A stretch of DNA of 64,000 nt. Origin: CBDCVD01 sp965224015 (GTDB taxonomy: Bacteria; Pseudomonadota; Alphaproteobacteria; Rhizobiales; CBDCVD01). Positions 1-8,556 of the stretch are shown piece by piece. Location: the NCBI GenBank assembly GCA_965224015.1, contig OZ245032.1, positions 1,984,001 to 2,048,000 on the forward strand, in the 5' to 3' direction. Numbering within the stretch: the first letter of the stretch is position 1; each line of letters begins with the position of its first letter. The position numbers and the translations under genes are program-made. The notes beneath the pieces are model-generated. The model did not search any database. It saw nothing but the letters and a program-made list of their open reading frames with translations, and had not been told where the DNA came from.

Positions 1-53
1 CTTATCTCGTGCCTTTCTATTAACGGGCATCACCTGCCCGCTCCCCAGACTCG

Positions 54-497
54 CTACAGGCGTCTATCAAACTTCGTTGAGAGAATTATGGCCGATTCGG
101 TACTTTCAACACCATCGAGTTTTCCAATAAAATCCAGCGTTTTATCGATGGCTTCAGGGCTGGCGCAGGCAACTTCGGCAACGAGATCAATTTTACCGCT
201 AACCGCATGCAAGACCGTTATGTCCGGGCGACGCTTTAAGATGCTCACAACACTGGCAAGCGCTCGCGGCACTACATGCAACATAATAATAGCACGAACC
301 ACGTCAAGTCCCGCCTCCGCTCCCAGGCGCAGGCCATAGCCAGCAATGACACCGCTCTCCTCCAGGCGACGCAGACGATCTTGAACGGTCGAACGGGACT
401 TGCCGAGCTTGCGGGCCAGGGCGGAAACCGACAACCGCGCATCAACAGAAAGAAGCGCAAGCAGGGCCTTGTCAGTTGTGTTGAGTCTTTGAGGCAT
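54..497 (-). CDS. Lrp/AsnC family transcriptional regulator
   Basis: A 147-residue protein, the usual length for this family of ligand-responsive regulators. Residues 1-60 form the AsnC-type helix-turn-helix (LSVSALARKLGKSRSTVQDR is the recognition region), and residues about 65-145 form the RAM/ligand-binding domain, with a HAVSGKIDLVAEV core. Family members bind amino acids or small metabolites and act as oligomers on nearby promoters. The target cannot be read here because the gene stands alone: downstream is the window edge and upstream is a transposase remnant. ATG start chosen because the conserved N-terminal LNTTDKALLALL helix begins right after it. Confidence 0.9.
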   Translation of the reverse strand: MPQRLNTTDKALLALLSVDARLSVSALARKLGKSRSTVQDRLRRLEESGVIAGYGLRLGAEAGLDVVRAIIMLHVVPRALASVVSILKRRPDITVLHAVSGKIDLVAEVACASPEAIDKTLDFIGKLDGVESTESAIILSTKFDRRL

Positions 498-551
498 GAT
501 CGCACGTCCGGGTTAAGGTTGGTTCAATTATATGGGCCTCTTGATTAACGG

Positions 552-748
552 ACCCCAGTTCTGTTTAAGGATTTAGGTTCATTTTTGGTTTGCGAGTTTT
601 AAGCTGATAGGCGGTCAGGCAGGAAAGCATGTGAACCATGGCATTGGTCGGCGATCTGTGTCTTGTATGAACAAGACCCATCCGCAATTTGCGTTGGTCA
701 AAGACAGTCTCAATAATAAGGCGCTGGCGTATAACTGCGAACGTCTGA
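552..748 (-). pseudogene. IS982-family transposase remnant (C-terminal end)
   Basis: Read on the minus strand, about 60 codons up to a stop at 565-567 give RLIIETVFDQRKLRMGLVHT followed by RHRSPTNAMVHMLSCLTAY. This is the IS982 C-terminal pattern: the catalytic Glu in IETVFDQ, then HTRHRSPTN and a LTAY helix. Beyond the stop, ACCCCAGTTCTG at 552-563 looks like the inverted-repeat end; IS982 ends usually begin ACC. The N-terminal two thirds is gone and the sequence passes directly into repeat A at 749, so the insertion sequence was truncated, possibly by that element. Family assignment is from remembered motifs, not a search. Confidence 0.7.
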
Positions 749-856
749 TTAATACCAGCGGTATGGGCTTTATAGACACGTCGGCTGGGGTGGGGCCTTG
801 ATAACACACTTAACTGACGCTAATGCATGAGCCATTGTCAAGGGCCTTTGGTATTA
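749..856 (+). repeat. Dispersed repeat A, copy 1
   Basis: About 105 bp beginning TAATACCAGCGGTATGGGCT and ending CCTTTGGTATTA. The same sequence recurs at 29147, 34145 (minus), 39128 (minus), 51520 (minus) and 61368, with relics at 21571, 23413, 26385 and 61542. Ends are short inverted repeats (ATACCA/TGGTAT). No coding capacity; MITE-like. It abuts the IS982 remnant on one side and the trmH start on the other. Confidence 0.8.
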
Positions 857-861
857 TCCCT

Positions 862-1665
862 ATGTACGCTCACAAAAATCAGGTGCAAAAGCCATTCTGG
901 ATATACGGGTTTCACCCCGTGCGTGCGGCCATCATGAACCCAAGGCGCAAGAAGATCACCTTGAAAATAACACCCAATGCCGCTCGGCGCCTGGCGCAAA
1001 GTGAAGTTGATCCAGGCTTTTTGGAAGCGATTACGAAGGAAATCGTACCCCCTTCACATGTTGCCCGGGATTTGCCTGTAGATGCGGTTCATCAAGGCCT
1101 GGCGCTTCAGGTGCTGGCTCTGAAGCAGACATCCCTTAGTCGCATGCAAGGTAAGACACGCCTCGTTCTGCTTGATCAAGTGACCGATCCCCACAATGTG
1201 GGAGCAATACTGCGCACGGCAACGGCGTTTGCCTGTGATGCGGTCATCACCACAACCCGACACAGCCCGCCGGAAAGCGGGGTCCTGGCCAAATCCGCCA
1301 GTGGGGCTCTCGACAGGATCGCCTACGTGCGCGTGACCAACTTGGCGCGCGCCATTGAAACCGTTCAGAAAGAGGGATTTTTTGTCATTGGACTTGATGG
1401 CGGGGCCGATCAACCGCTGGCCCGGCTATTGACTGGCGGGGGCGCAAATTCCGAGCCCGTGGCGTTTGTATTCGGCGCGGAAGGCAAGGGCTTGCGCCAA
1501 AGAACCCGAGCCTGCTGCGACGCCCTTGCTCACCTGCCTACATCGCCGGCGGCTTATGGCAGCTTAAACGTTTCAAATGCTTGCGCCAGCGCTTTAAGCA
1601 CCTTGAATGTGCTGGCGTGTTCGCCTCGCCAATCGAGAAACAGAATGGGTTCTATTAAGACATAA
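862..1665 (+). CDS. rlmB: TrmH-family 23S rRNA (guanosine-2'-O)-methyltransferase (RlmB-like)
   Basis: SPOUT-fold methyltransferase that transfers methyl from S-adenosylmethionine to a ribose 2'-O of RNA; RlmB acts on G2251 of 23S rRNA. The N-terminal part has the substrate-binding entry FWIYGFHPVRAA; the C-terminal catalytic half shows LLDQVTDPHNVGAILRTA, the VFGAEGKGLR motif and the knot motif SLNVSNACA. ATG at 862 is preferred over 823, because 823 lies inside repeat A and the conserved homology begins after 862. The last residues, SPRQSRNRMGSIKT, are encoded by repeat D, so the natural C-terminus was probably replaced. RlmB versus another TrmH paralogue is not certain. Confidence 0.88.
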   Translation: MYAHKNQVQKPFWIYGFHPVRAAIMNPRRKKITLKITPNAARRLAQSEVDPGFLEAITKEIVPPSHVARDLPVDAVHQGLALQVLALKQTSLSRMQGKTRLVLLDQVTDPHNVGAILRTATAFACDAVITTTRHSPPESGVLAKSASGALDRIAYVRVTNLARAIETVQKEGFFVIGLDGGADQPLARLLTGGGANSEPVAFVFGAEGKGLRQRTRACCDALAHLPTSPAAYGSLNVSNACASALSTLNVLACSPRQSRNRMGSIKT

Positions 1666-1675
1666 CACGCTCTAT
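1623..1675 (+). repeat. Dispersed repeat D, copy 1 (encodes the TrmH tail)
   Basis: CCTCGCCAATCGAGAAACAG followed by a TTCTATTAAGACATAACACG stretch ending CTCTA. The same string, with small changes, lies at 26981-27033, and the core TTCTATTAARACMTGACACG occurs at 9115, 16910 and 58173. Read in the trmH frame it gives SIKT and the stop. It runs directly into repeat C at 1672. Confidence 0.75.
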
Positions 1676-1814
1676 CGCAAAATGCATTTAATTGGATGCA
1701 TGGGCATTGCCGTATTTTTCTCGCATTTTGCTATAAATTTAGAGGGCGATCAGCTTTATGCGTTTCGCTTATACCCCGGGCAAAATGGGTGCAGCTAACC
1801 CCATGCTGATCTAG
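1672..1814 (-). repeat. Dispersed repeat C, copy 1 (two hairpins)
   Basis: On the minus strand it starts TAGATCAGC and ends with GCATTTTGCGATAG. It contains an outer GATCAGC...GCTGATC hairpin and a second stem of CTATcGCAAAATGC type. Its first three bases are the TAG stop of the M48 protease gene. Lies between the convergent trmH and M48 genes, so it could end or insulate both transcripts; there is no obvious T-run. Confidence 0.8.
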
Positions 1815-3301
1815 CGGGCAATTTTTACCAGCATGCCTGGGCGTACCTGGTCGGCGTCCACCAGGCCGTTGAGTATCAGAAAGTGCTTTAGTTTGTCGGA
1901 TGAAAACCCACGCATACGCTTAGCAAGACCATGCGCCGTATCATCGGTGCCAACGCGGACAATCTTTAAGCTCAAGGGCTTGAGTGTATTTATTTCTGTC
2001 GCGCTCAGTTCACGAAAGCTATTGATGATCCGTTTAAAACGCGCACGCGCGTTTGTGGCGCTGGCCGGGGCCGCGTAAATCATCCTATAGACCGTTCCAG
2101 CCTTGTTTATTACAGCGATGAAATACTGCCAATTGTCATCTCTCGCCTCGGCAGTCGCTGCCGACAGGTGGCCATTGATGCGCAAATTGCGCACACTACC
2201 TGGCAACAACCCTTTGACCCAACCGGAACGCAAATACGGGGCCAAACCCATCTTCAGCGCAAAAGGCGGTGGATTATCAAGGCGTATCGCCCCTCCATCG
2301 GGGGGCACGGCGACAACCGCCTTTGGCGAATTGTGCAGGGAAAACGACCGCGGAACACTAAAGGTCAATCTGAGCTTGGTGTGGTAAAACCGGTTTCCCC
2401 GCACGAACCCCTCGTTGGAATTGTATCCGTAAGTCAGCCCGTCCAGACTCTTCAGATATTCCTCCTGAAACCGTTGCCCATGCCGCGCTGCGCGGGTTGC
2501 GCGCGCAATTGCCTCGGCGCGCTGAACCCGTTGCGGCGTTGAGGGATGCGTTGCCATGAGGTCACGTTGTGTTTGAAAGCGCGCAAAGTTCCCCGCCTGT
2601 AAAGTCGAGTACCGCGCCAGCGAAGACAGAAATCGTGGCGAGCCGAGGGTGTCAAAGCCGGCGCGGGCCGCCAGAGCAATGCCAATGCGATCCGCTTCAA
2701 GCTCCTGCCGACGGGAAAACGACACAACGCTCAGTGTGTTCATCGCCAGCGCTGAACGAACCGCCTGCGGATCGTTGATGGTCTCCACTATTGCCTGTCC
2801 TGTCGCCTTGGCGTTACGGACCACCTGGGCCCGGGCAATGGCGTGCCGGGAGAGCACATGGGCCATCTCATGGGACACCACCGCGGCCACCTCAGAAAGA
2901 TCGCCGGCCAAGGCAAGAAGGCCTCGGGTAATATAAAGATACCCCCCCGGCAAGGCAAAAGCGTTGACCGACGGCGAATTCAAAATCGTCACGCGAAAGC
3001 GCAGTCGAGGAGCGTCCGAGACTTTAACCAGTCGCCCGACCATACGGGCCAACATGGCCTCCACCTTCCTGTTTCGGTAAATGCCCCCGTGGGCTGCAAG
3101 GATTTTTGGATGCTCTCGCTGCCCGATGGCCTCGTCGTCAACAAAAACGGGAACGTCATTAACCGGCGCGACCACACTGGCAGGCTTAACGTGGGTTGAC
3201 AGATCCGGCGAAATGCCCGCAACCCCCGAGCATCCCGAGACGGCCAAAGCCAGGCCCCACAGAGCGGTCCATTTCCTCAATATCGGACAAAATCGGGTCA
3301 T
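1811..3301 (-). CDS. M48-family zinc metalloprotease, outer-membrane-directed lipoprotein with C-terminal LysM
   Basis: 496 residues. The N-terminus has a lipoprotein signal with lipobox LAVSGC (Cys24). The peptidase M48 zinc site is H144-E-M-A-H148, with the third ligand Glu200 in QELEAD. Residues about 440-496 look like a LysM-type peptidoglycan-binding module, ending RPGMLVKIAR. This layout matches BepA/YfgC-like periplasmic proteases that help quality control of outer-membrane proteins; that role is inferred from family. No partner gene is adjacent. The stop codon TAG is the first triplet of the C repeat. Confidence 0.85.
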   Translation of the reverse strand: MTRFCPILRKWTALWGLALAVSGCSGVAGISPDLSTHVKPASVVAPVNDVPVFVDDEAIGQREHPKILAAHGGIYRNRKVEAMLARMVGRLVKVSDAPRLRFRVTILNSPSVNAFALPGGYLYITRGLLALAGDLSEVAAVVSHEMAHVLSRHAIARAQVVRNAKATGQAIVETINDPQAVRSALAMNTLSVVSFSRRQELEADRIGIALAARAGFDTLGSPRFLSSLARYSTLQAGNFARFQTQRDLMATHPSTPQRVQRAEAIARATRAARHGQRFQEEYLKSLDGLTYGYNSNEGFVRGNRFYHTKLRLTFSVPRSFSLHNSPKAVVAVPPDGGAIRLDNPPPFALKMGLAPYLRSGWVKGLLPGSVRNLRINGHLSAATAEARDDNWQYFIAVINKAGTVYRMIYAAPASATNARARFKRIINSFRELSATEINTLKPLSLKIVRVGTDDTAHGLAKRMRGFSSDKLKHFLILNGLVDADQVRPGMLVKIAR

Positions 3302-3359
3302 CGGTATGTTGTCATTCGGGCCTTTGCAAAGCCAGGCCCCAAAATTCTGGCCCTTCAGG

Positions 3360-3389
3360 TCCTAATCCTGATCCTAATCCTAATCCTGT
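3360..3389. repeat. Short hexamer tandem repeat (CCTAAT-like)
   Basis: About five near-perfect units of TCCTAA/TCCTGA in the 116-bp gap between the protease start and the argG end. Non-coding; likely slippage-prone. No known function. Confidence 0.7.
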
Positions 3390-3417
3390 TAGTGTCGCAA
3401 CATGGGGCACGCAAACA

Positions 3418-4638
3418 TCAATTGTGTGCCGCCTTGCGTGTGGCCAGCAGGCGCAGGCGCAACGCGTGCAATTTAATGAAACCTTGCGCGTCAACATGAT
3501 CATATCCCGTCATACCCTCATCAAACGTCACCAAGTCCTCAGAATATAAAGAGTAAGGACTTTGCCGTGCAACAACATGAACGCTCCCCTTGTACAATTT
3601 AAGCTGCACCGTTCCGGTCACGAACTCCTGTGACTTGTCGATCAGGGCTTGTAACATTTCCCGCTCCGGCGAAAACCAAAATCCATTATACACGATTTTT
3701 GCGTATTTTGGCATAATTTCGTCTTTGAGGTGTGCCGCGCCCCCATCCAAGGTGATCGACTCCATGCCTCTATGGGCATAGAGCAGCAAAGTGCCGCCCG
3801 GGGTTTCGTAAATACCCCGCGATTTCATACCGACAAACCGGTTCTCAACCAGGTCCAATCGGCCAATTCCGTGCCTGCGCCCAAAGGTATTGAGAGTCGC
3901 CAACAATGTCGCGGGTGTCATGGCCTCGCCATTGATGGCCACGGGGTCGCCTTTTTCAAAAGCAATCTCAATGAATTCCGGCGCATCAGGAGCGGCCTCC
4001 GGTGCCTCGGTGCGTTGATAAACATATTCCGGGCACACGGTTGACGGGTCTTCGAGAAGTTTGCCCTCAGAGGATGTATGCAGCAGGTTTGCATCGACCG
4101 AAAAGGGGGCATCTCCCCGCTTGTCCTTGGCGATGGGGATTTGATGCGCATCGGCAAAAGCAATCAGCTTGCTACGTGATGTCAGATCCCATTCACGCCA
4201 CGGCGCGATCACGTGCATGTTGGGATCCATTGCATAATAGCCAAGCTCAAATCTAACCTGATCATTGCCTTTTCCTGTAGCGCCATGACAGACCGCATCG
4301 GCGCCGGTTTCATGAGCGATCTCAATCTGGCGCTTGGCGATCAGGGGCCGTGCGATCGCGGTCCCGAGAAGATAAAGCCCCTCATAGACCGTGTTGGCGC
4401 GAAACATGGGGAACACATAGTCGCGGACGAACTCCTCGCGCAAATCCTCCATGTATATTTCTTTAATGCCCAGCATTTCCGCCTTTTTCCGCGCAGGTTC
4501 AAGTTCTTCCTCCTGCCCCAGATCTGCTGTGAATGTCACCACTTCACAATTGTAAGTTGTTTTCAGCCATTTCAGGATGATCGACGTGTCCAGTCCGCCA
4601 GAATAAGCAAGAACGACCTTTTTGATTTTCTTTCCCAT
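3418..4638 (-). CDS. argG: Argininosuccinate synthase
   Basis: Ligates citrulline and aspartate with ATP to argininosuccinate, the penultimate step of arginine biosynthesis. 406 residues, the family norm. The N-terminal PP-loop AYSGGLDTSI (residues 11-20) binds ATP; CHGATGKGNDQVRFE is the second signature and FWFSPEREMLQ lies in the C-terminal oligomerisation arm. ATG start follows a GGGGAAAA stretch on the minus strand and the methionine fits the family start. The gene stands alone. Confidence 0.97.
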   Translation of the reverse strand: MGKKIKKVVLAYSGGLDTSIILKWLKTTYNCEVVTFTADLGQEEELEPARKKAEMLGIKEIYMEDLREEFVRDYVFPMFRANTVYEGLYLLGTAIARPLIAKRQIEIAHETGADAVCHGATGKGNDQVRFELGYYAMDPNMHVIAPWREWDLTSRSKLIAFADAHQIPIAKDKRGDAPFSVDANLLHTSSEGKLLEDPSTVCPEYVYQRTEAPEAAPDAPEFIEIAFEKGDPVAINGEAMTPATLLATLNTFGRRHGIGRLDLVENRFVGMKSRGIYETPGGTLLLYAHRGMESITLDGGAAHLKDEIMPKYAKIVYNGFWFSPEREMLQALIDKSQEFVTGTVQLKLYKGSVHVVARQSPYSLYSEDLVTFDEGMTGYDHVDAQGFIKLHALRLRLLATRKAAHN

Positions 4639-5144
4639 TTTTCCCCGCGTGTTCGCTTGGTAAACTTAACGATATATCGGACTTGAGTTGGGCTTAAAAA
4701 GCGACAGAGTCAAGACCAGAGTTTCGGACGTTTAATTTGCAACAATAACCCCGGTTTCGGATAAGAGACTTTTTCTTATGCTTTATCGGTGCATTCTCCT
4801 GCAAAGGCGGATCCAGCCATTTATCTGATCATGAGCCCTAACTGTGTAACGCCAAGAGGTTGTCTCTGGTAAATCTATCGGGTGCAGGTGGCCATTCGTC
4901 TGATCATGAGAGGTGTTCGATTTCTCCCGCGCTGTCAAGGGCGCAACGCCCGCCCTCCTTGTGATCGGGGAAACTGAACCCTTGTGAACCGTCGTGCGCA
5001 GGTGTACCCTTGGTCAGATGAGAAGTCTCTATGAACGCCGCGATCGCCTCGCGTCCCCGTATGGCATCGCCAGGGTGCGGTACCAGGTGAGCGCGCGGAG
5101 CCGATCGGCTGGAGATCATTGGAGGCTGTCAATGGTATGGTGGT
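4639..5144. other. Gene-free stretch with partial repeat B
   Basis: No convincing gene. Positions 4837-4958 are a 5' half of repeat B (AACTGTGTAACGCC, then GGTGCAGGTGGCCATTCGTC and the stem arm CTCCCGCGCTGTCAAGGGCG) that stops before the opposite arm. A second short piece of B (CATTTATCTGATCATGAG) precedes it at about 4818. The remaining 185 bp up to the receiver gene must carry its promoter; I see no clear boxes. Confidence 0.6.
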
Positions 5145-5525
5145 GTGGGAGACATGGTAAACGGCCGAGCGCTCATTGCGGAAGACGATCCGAGCATCGT
5201 TGAGTCGTTGTCGTTCATTCTGGAACGTGGCGGGTTTACGGTAGAAGCGGTTCTTGATGGCGAGACCGCCTTGCGAAGGCTGGACGCATGCTCCTTTGAT
5301 GTGATGATCCTGGACATTATGCTGCCCAAAATAAACGGGCTTGAGGTATTAAAGCATGTTCGCTCCCAGGACCGTCACAAGAACCTGCCGATCATTATTC
5401 TGTCAGCCAAGGGCCAGGCCCAGGACCGCCACACCGCTGAGCTGATCGGCGCTGATCTTTATGTAACCAAGCCGTTTTCGAACAAGGATATTGTCGCTGC
5501 AGCGCAACGTCTGGCGAACCCATGA
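5145..5525 (+). CDS. Single-domain response regulator (CheY-like receiver)
   Basis: 126 residues made only of a receiver domain: acidic pocket AEDD (residues 12-15), phospho-acceptor Asp57 in MILDIMLPKI, a Ser in IILSAKG in the usual Thr/Ser position, and the conserved Lys in VTKPF. No output domain, so it must act by protein contact. First gene of a tightly packed operon with a small membrane protein (4-bp overlap) and a symporter-kinase, its probable phosphodonor. Start uncertain: GTG at 5145 or ATG at 5154 (MVNGRALIAEDD). Confidence 0.9.
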   Translation: MGDMVNGRALIAEDDPSIVESLSFILERGGFTVEAVLDGETALRRLDACSFDVMILDIMLPKINGLEVLKHVRSQDRHKNLPIIILSAKGQAQDRHTAELIGADLYVTKPFSNKDIVAAAQRLANP

Positions 5526-5779
5526 CTCGCCCGAGTCGACGCATACGTGATCTCGCCCTGACGGCACCGATTGCCGGAGGATTGGCGCTCGCTCCACCCA
5601 TCATTACGCTATTCAATGGCCCCGCGGATACGGTCACGGTTCCCGGCGCGGTGATTTATGTTTTCTCCGTTTGGGCCGCCTTGGTCGGTGTTGCTCTCGT
5701 TCTCTCGCACAAGCTGTCCCCTGAGGAGCCGCGCCAGGACAAGACCCGGTTCTCCACAGATAACGGGCACGATCCATGA
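5522..5779 (+). CDS. Small two-helix membrane protein, probable accessory subunit of the symporter-kinase
   Basis: 85 residues with two hydrophobic segments (about 12-32 and 43-62) joined by a short periplasmic loop around FNGPADTVTVPG. It overlaps the upstream receiver gene and the downstream symporter-kinase by 4 bp each (ATGA), implying translational coupling. Size and topology resemble small subunits that accompany SSF transporters (DUF4212-like), but I do not claim membership. Role as accessory or assembly subunit is inferred from position. Confidence 0.75.
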   Translation: MTRPSRRIRDLALTAPIAGGLALAPPIITLFNGPADTVTVPGAVIYVFSVWAALVGVALVLSHKLSPEEPRQDKTRFSTDNGHDP

Positions 5780-8556
5780 ACCTGTCGGCCAATCTTGTTG
5801 TTGCCGCGTCACTGGCCTATGCGGCACTTTTGTTTATGGTGGCTTATTGGGGAGACCGCAAGGCGCGTGCAGGCAAAGCCGGCTGGCTGCATTCGCCGCT
5901 GGTCTATACCCTGTCGATCTCCGTTTATTGCACGTCCTGGACTTTTTACGGAGCCGTGGGCTCGGCGGCGCGCAATGGTTTGGAATATGTCACCATTTAT
6001 CTCGGTCCAACGCTGGTGTTTGTTGGTTGGTGGTGGCTGTTGCGCAAGCTCGTGCATATCGGCCGCGCGCACCGCATCACCTCCATTGCCGATCTCATCT
6101 CCTCACGCTATGGCAAAAGTACACTGCTCGGGGTTGTGGCGACCCTGATCGCCGGTGTTGCGACAACCCCTTATATTGCATTGCAGCTTAAGGCGGTCAC
6201 GGCAAGTTATCAGGTCATTGCCGGGACTGCTCGCGGGCCCACCGATTTTCGTGCCGGACTGCTCGTTGCCTGTGGCATGGCCGTTTTTACCATTATCTTT
6301 GGTGTGCGCAACATTGATGCCAATGAGCGCCACCACGGGGTTGTCGCGGCGATCGCATTTGAGGCGATCGTCAAACTTGCAGCTCTGGTTGCGGTGGGCC
6401 TTTTTGTCGTTTTTGGCCTCTTTGAGGGTCCCAGGGCATTATTTGCCAGCGACGGGGCCGCCATGCTGCACGCGCCGGATGCGTTTGGCGCGCGCTGGGT
6501 CGCCCTGACGTTTCTCTCTGCCACGGCGATAATTTGCCTGCCACGTCAATTCCAGGTGTGTGTCGTTGAAAACACCAACGAACGACATCTGGCGATGGCC
6601 TCGTGGCTGTTTCCTGCCTATTTGTTACTGTTGAGCCTGTTTGTACTGCCGATCGCGATCGCCGGAATGGATATTCTTGCCACAAGCGGGGGATCCATCA
6701 GCAGCGTTGAGTCCGATATGTTTGTTCTCACGCTGCCCATGTGGGCTGGACAGGACTGGCTGGCTCTTTTTGCCTTTCTCGGTGGCTTTTCCTCCGCCAC
6801 ATCCATGATCGTGATCTCCTGCATAGCTTTGTCAACGATGGTCTCAAACCAGGTGGTGGTTCCCTTGTGGCTGGGAACCGAGGGGGCGCATGAGCGCGAA
6901 ACCGGTGATATGCGCCGCCTCCTGCTGATGAGCCGGCGCATTAGTATCGTCTTCATCCTGGGATTTGGCTTTCTTTACTTTCGTCTCAGCGCGGCGCCTG
7001 ATGCCCTGGCTTCCATGGGGCTTATTGCTTTTGTTGGGGTCGCCCAGTTTATCCCTGCCATAATCGGGGGCCTTTACTGGCCTCACGCCAACGGGCGCGG
7101 TGCCCTGCTCGGGCTCATTATGGGGTTCTGTTTATGGTTTTATACGCTTTTTATCCCCAGTCTGGGGGCGGATGTTATGATGTCCGCGGAAATGATCGCC
7201 CATGGCCCCTGGGGTATCGAAGCGTTTAAACCCCAGGCCCTGTTGGGTTGGAAAGGAGACGATACGCTCATCCACGCGCTGTTCTGGAGCCTGATCGCGA
7301 ACACGATTTGCTTTGTGTTTGGCTCATTGAGCCGTGATCTGCGCCCCATTGAGCGCCTGCAAGGCACGTTATTCATCGATGTTTTCAAGACCAGAGCAGA
7401 AGGGCAGCACCTGGTCTTGCAACGCGATGCCACGAGCGAGGACCTTTATATCCTGGCGCAACGGGTGCTAAGCCAGGAGGAGGCGCATCGCCTGTTTCGT
7501 CAGGCCGCACGGGCGCAGGGGCGCTCGGATGCCTCGCCGGAACCCACAGACGCCTTTATCGATCAGCTTGAGCGGCGCCTTTCCGCAGGTGTCGGCGCGG
7601 CTTCTGCGCGCGCCATGATCTCTCAGATCACCCAAAAAGAAAGAGTCAGTTTGGATGAACTCATGACCATCGCCGATGAGACAGCGCGGCTGGTCTCATA
7701 CTCCCAGGAACTGGAAAAAAAATCCGTTGAACTGGAAGATGCCGCCGCCCGTTTACGCCAGGCCAACGACCGGCTCAAGGAACTGGATGCGCAGAAAGAC
7801 AATTTCTTCAGCCAGATCAGCCACGAACTGCGCACCCCCATGACGGCCATTCGCTCGTTTTCGGAAATCCTTCTTGACACCAACGACCTCGACGCCAATG
7901 AGCGGCGACGCTTTCTCAGTATTATCAACGACGAGAGCCAGCGCTTGACCCGCCTGCTTGATGATATTCTGGATATGAAACAACTGGAGCAGGGGGATGT
8001 GAACGTCTCCATGCAGGTGATAAACCCGGAAGCGGCATTGGACAAGGCGCTTGACACCTGTCAGGCGTTGGCTCTTGGGGCGGGTGCGAGGATAAAATCA
8101 GGTGTGCGGGCTTGCAGAATTGACGTAATGGCTGATGAGGATCGCCTAACGCAAGTGTTTATCAATTTGCTTTCCAATGCCGTGCGCCATAATAGTCATC
8201 CGCAACCGCGCATTGCGGTTTCCAGCCATGGAAATGGCGGTATGTACCGGGTGATTGTCGCCGACAATGGCGAGGGCGTGCGGTTGGATGCCCGCGAGCG
8301 GATTTTCTCCCACTATTCGACGACCTGGCGGCATCCCGATGGCGCGGCTCCCGGCGCGGGGCTGGGTCTTGCCATCAGCCGCGATATTATGCGCCGAATG
8401 GGAGGTGATTTGGTGCTGTTGAACCATGATGCCGACGAAGATCAGGCCATCGGGGGCCTTTCAGGGGCACACTTTTGCGTTTACCTGCCGCGTGCTGTCA
8501 GAAAGGCTCAAGTGTTAACGCGCGATGCCCAATCCTCGCGGGTGAGCGCAAAATAA
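5776..8556 (+). CDS. Sodium:solute symporter-histidine kinase fusion (CbrA-like sensor kinase)
   Basis: 926 residues. Residues 1 to about 510 are an SSF-type transporter domain with about 13 hydrophobic segments. A linker and coiled coil (about 630-680) lead to a HisKA dimerisation domain with phospho-accepting His683 in SHELRTPM, then an HATPase_c domain with N box INLLSNAVRHN, G1 VADNGEGV and G2 GAGLGLAISRD. Transport and sensing share one chain, as in CbrA of pseudomonads, where it governs carbon and nitrogen use. No receiver domain is fused; the stand-alone receiver upstream is the likely partner. The solute cannot be told. The last 49 bp overlap the convergent GNAT gene. Confidence 0.92.
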   Translation: MNLSANLVVAASLAYAALLFMVAYWGDRKARAGKAGWLHSPLVYTLSISVYCTSWTFYGAVGSAARNGLEYVTIYLGPTLVFVGWWWLLRKLVHIGRAHRITSIADLISSRYGKSTLLGVVATLIAGVATTPYIALQLKAVTASYQVIAGTARGPTDFRAGLLVACGMAVFTIIFGVRNIDANERHHGVVAAIAFEAIVKLAALVAVGLFVVFGLFEGPRALFASDGAAMLHAPDAFGARWVALTFLSATAIICLPRQFQVCVVENTNERHLAMASWLFPAYLLLLSLFVLPIAIAGMDILATSGGSISSVESDMFVLTLPMWAGQDWLALFAFLGGFSSATSMIVISCIALSTMVSNQVVVPLWLGTEGAHERETGDMRRLLLMSRRISIVFILGFGFLYFRLSAAPDALASMGLIAFVGVAQFIPAIIGGLYWPHANGRGALLGLIMGFCLWFYTLFIPSLGADVMMSAEMIAHGPWGIEAFKPQALLGWKGDDTLIHALFWSLIANTICFVFGSLSRDLRPIERLQGTLFIDVFKTRAEGQHLVLQRDATSEDLYILAQRVLSQEEAHRLFRQAARAQGRSDASPEPTDAFIDQLERRLSAGVGAASARAMISQITQKERVSLDELMTIADETARLVSYSQELEKKSVELEDAAARLRQANDRLKELDAQKDNFFSQISHELRTPMTAIRSFSEILLDTNDLDANERRRFLSIINDESQRLTRLLDDILDMKQLEQGDVNVSMQVINPEAALDKALDTCQALALGAGARIKSGVRACRIDVMADEDRLTQVFINLLSNAVRHNSHPQPRIAVSSHGNGGMYRVIVADNGEGVRLDARERIFSHYSTTWRHPDGAAPGAGLGLAISRDIMRRMGGDLVLLNHDADEDQAIGGLSGAHFCVYLPRAVRKAQVLTRDAQSSRVSAK

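Noticed and set aside
4904..5119. 71-codon minus-strand open frame before the receiver gene
   Set aside because: Begins in unique DNA but ends in repeat B; no conserved motif; no supporting signals.
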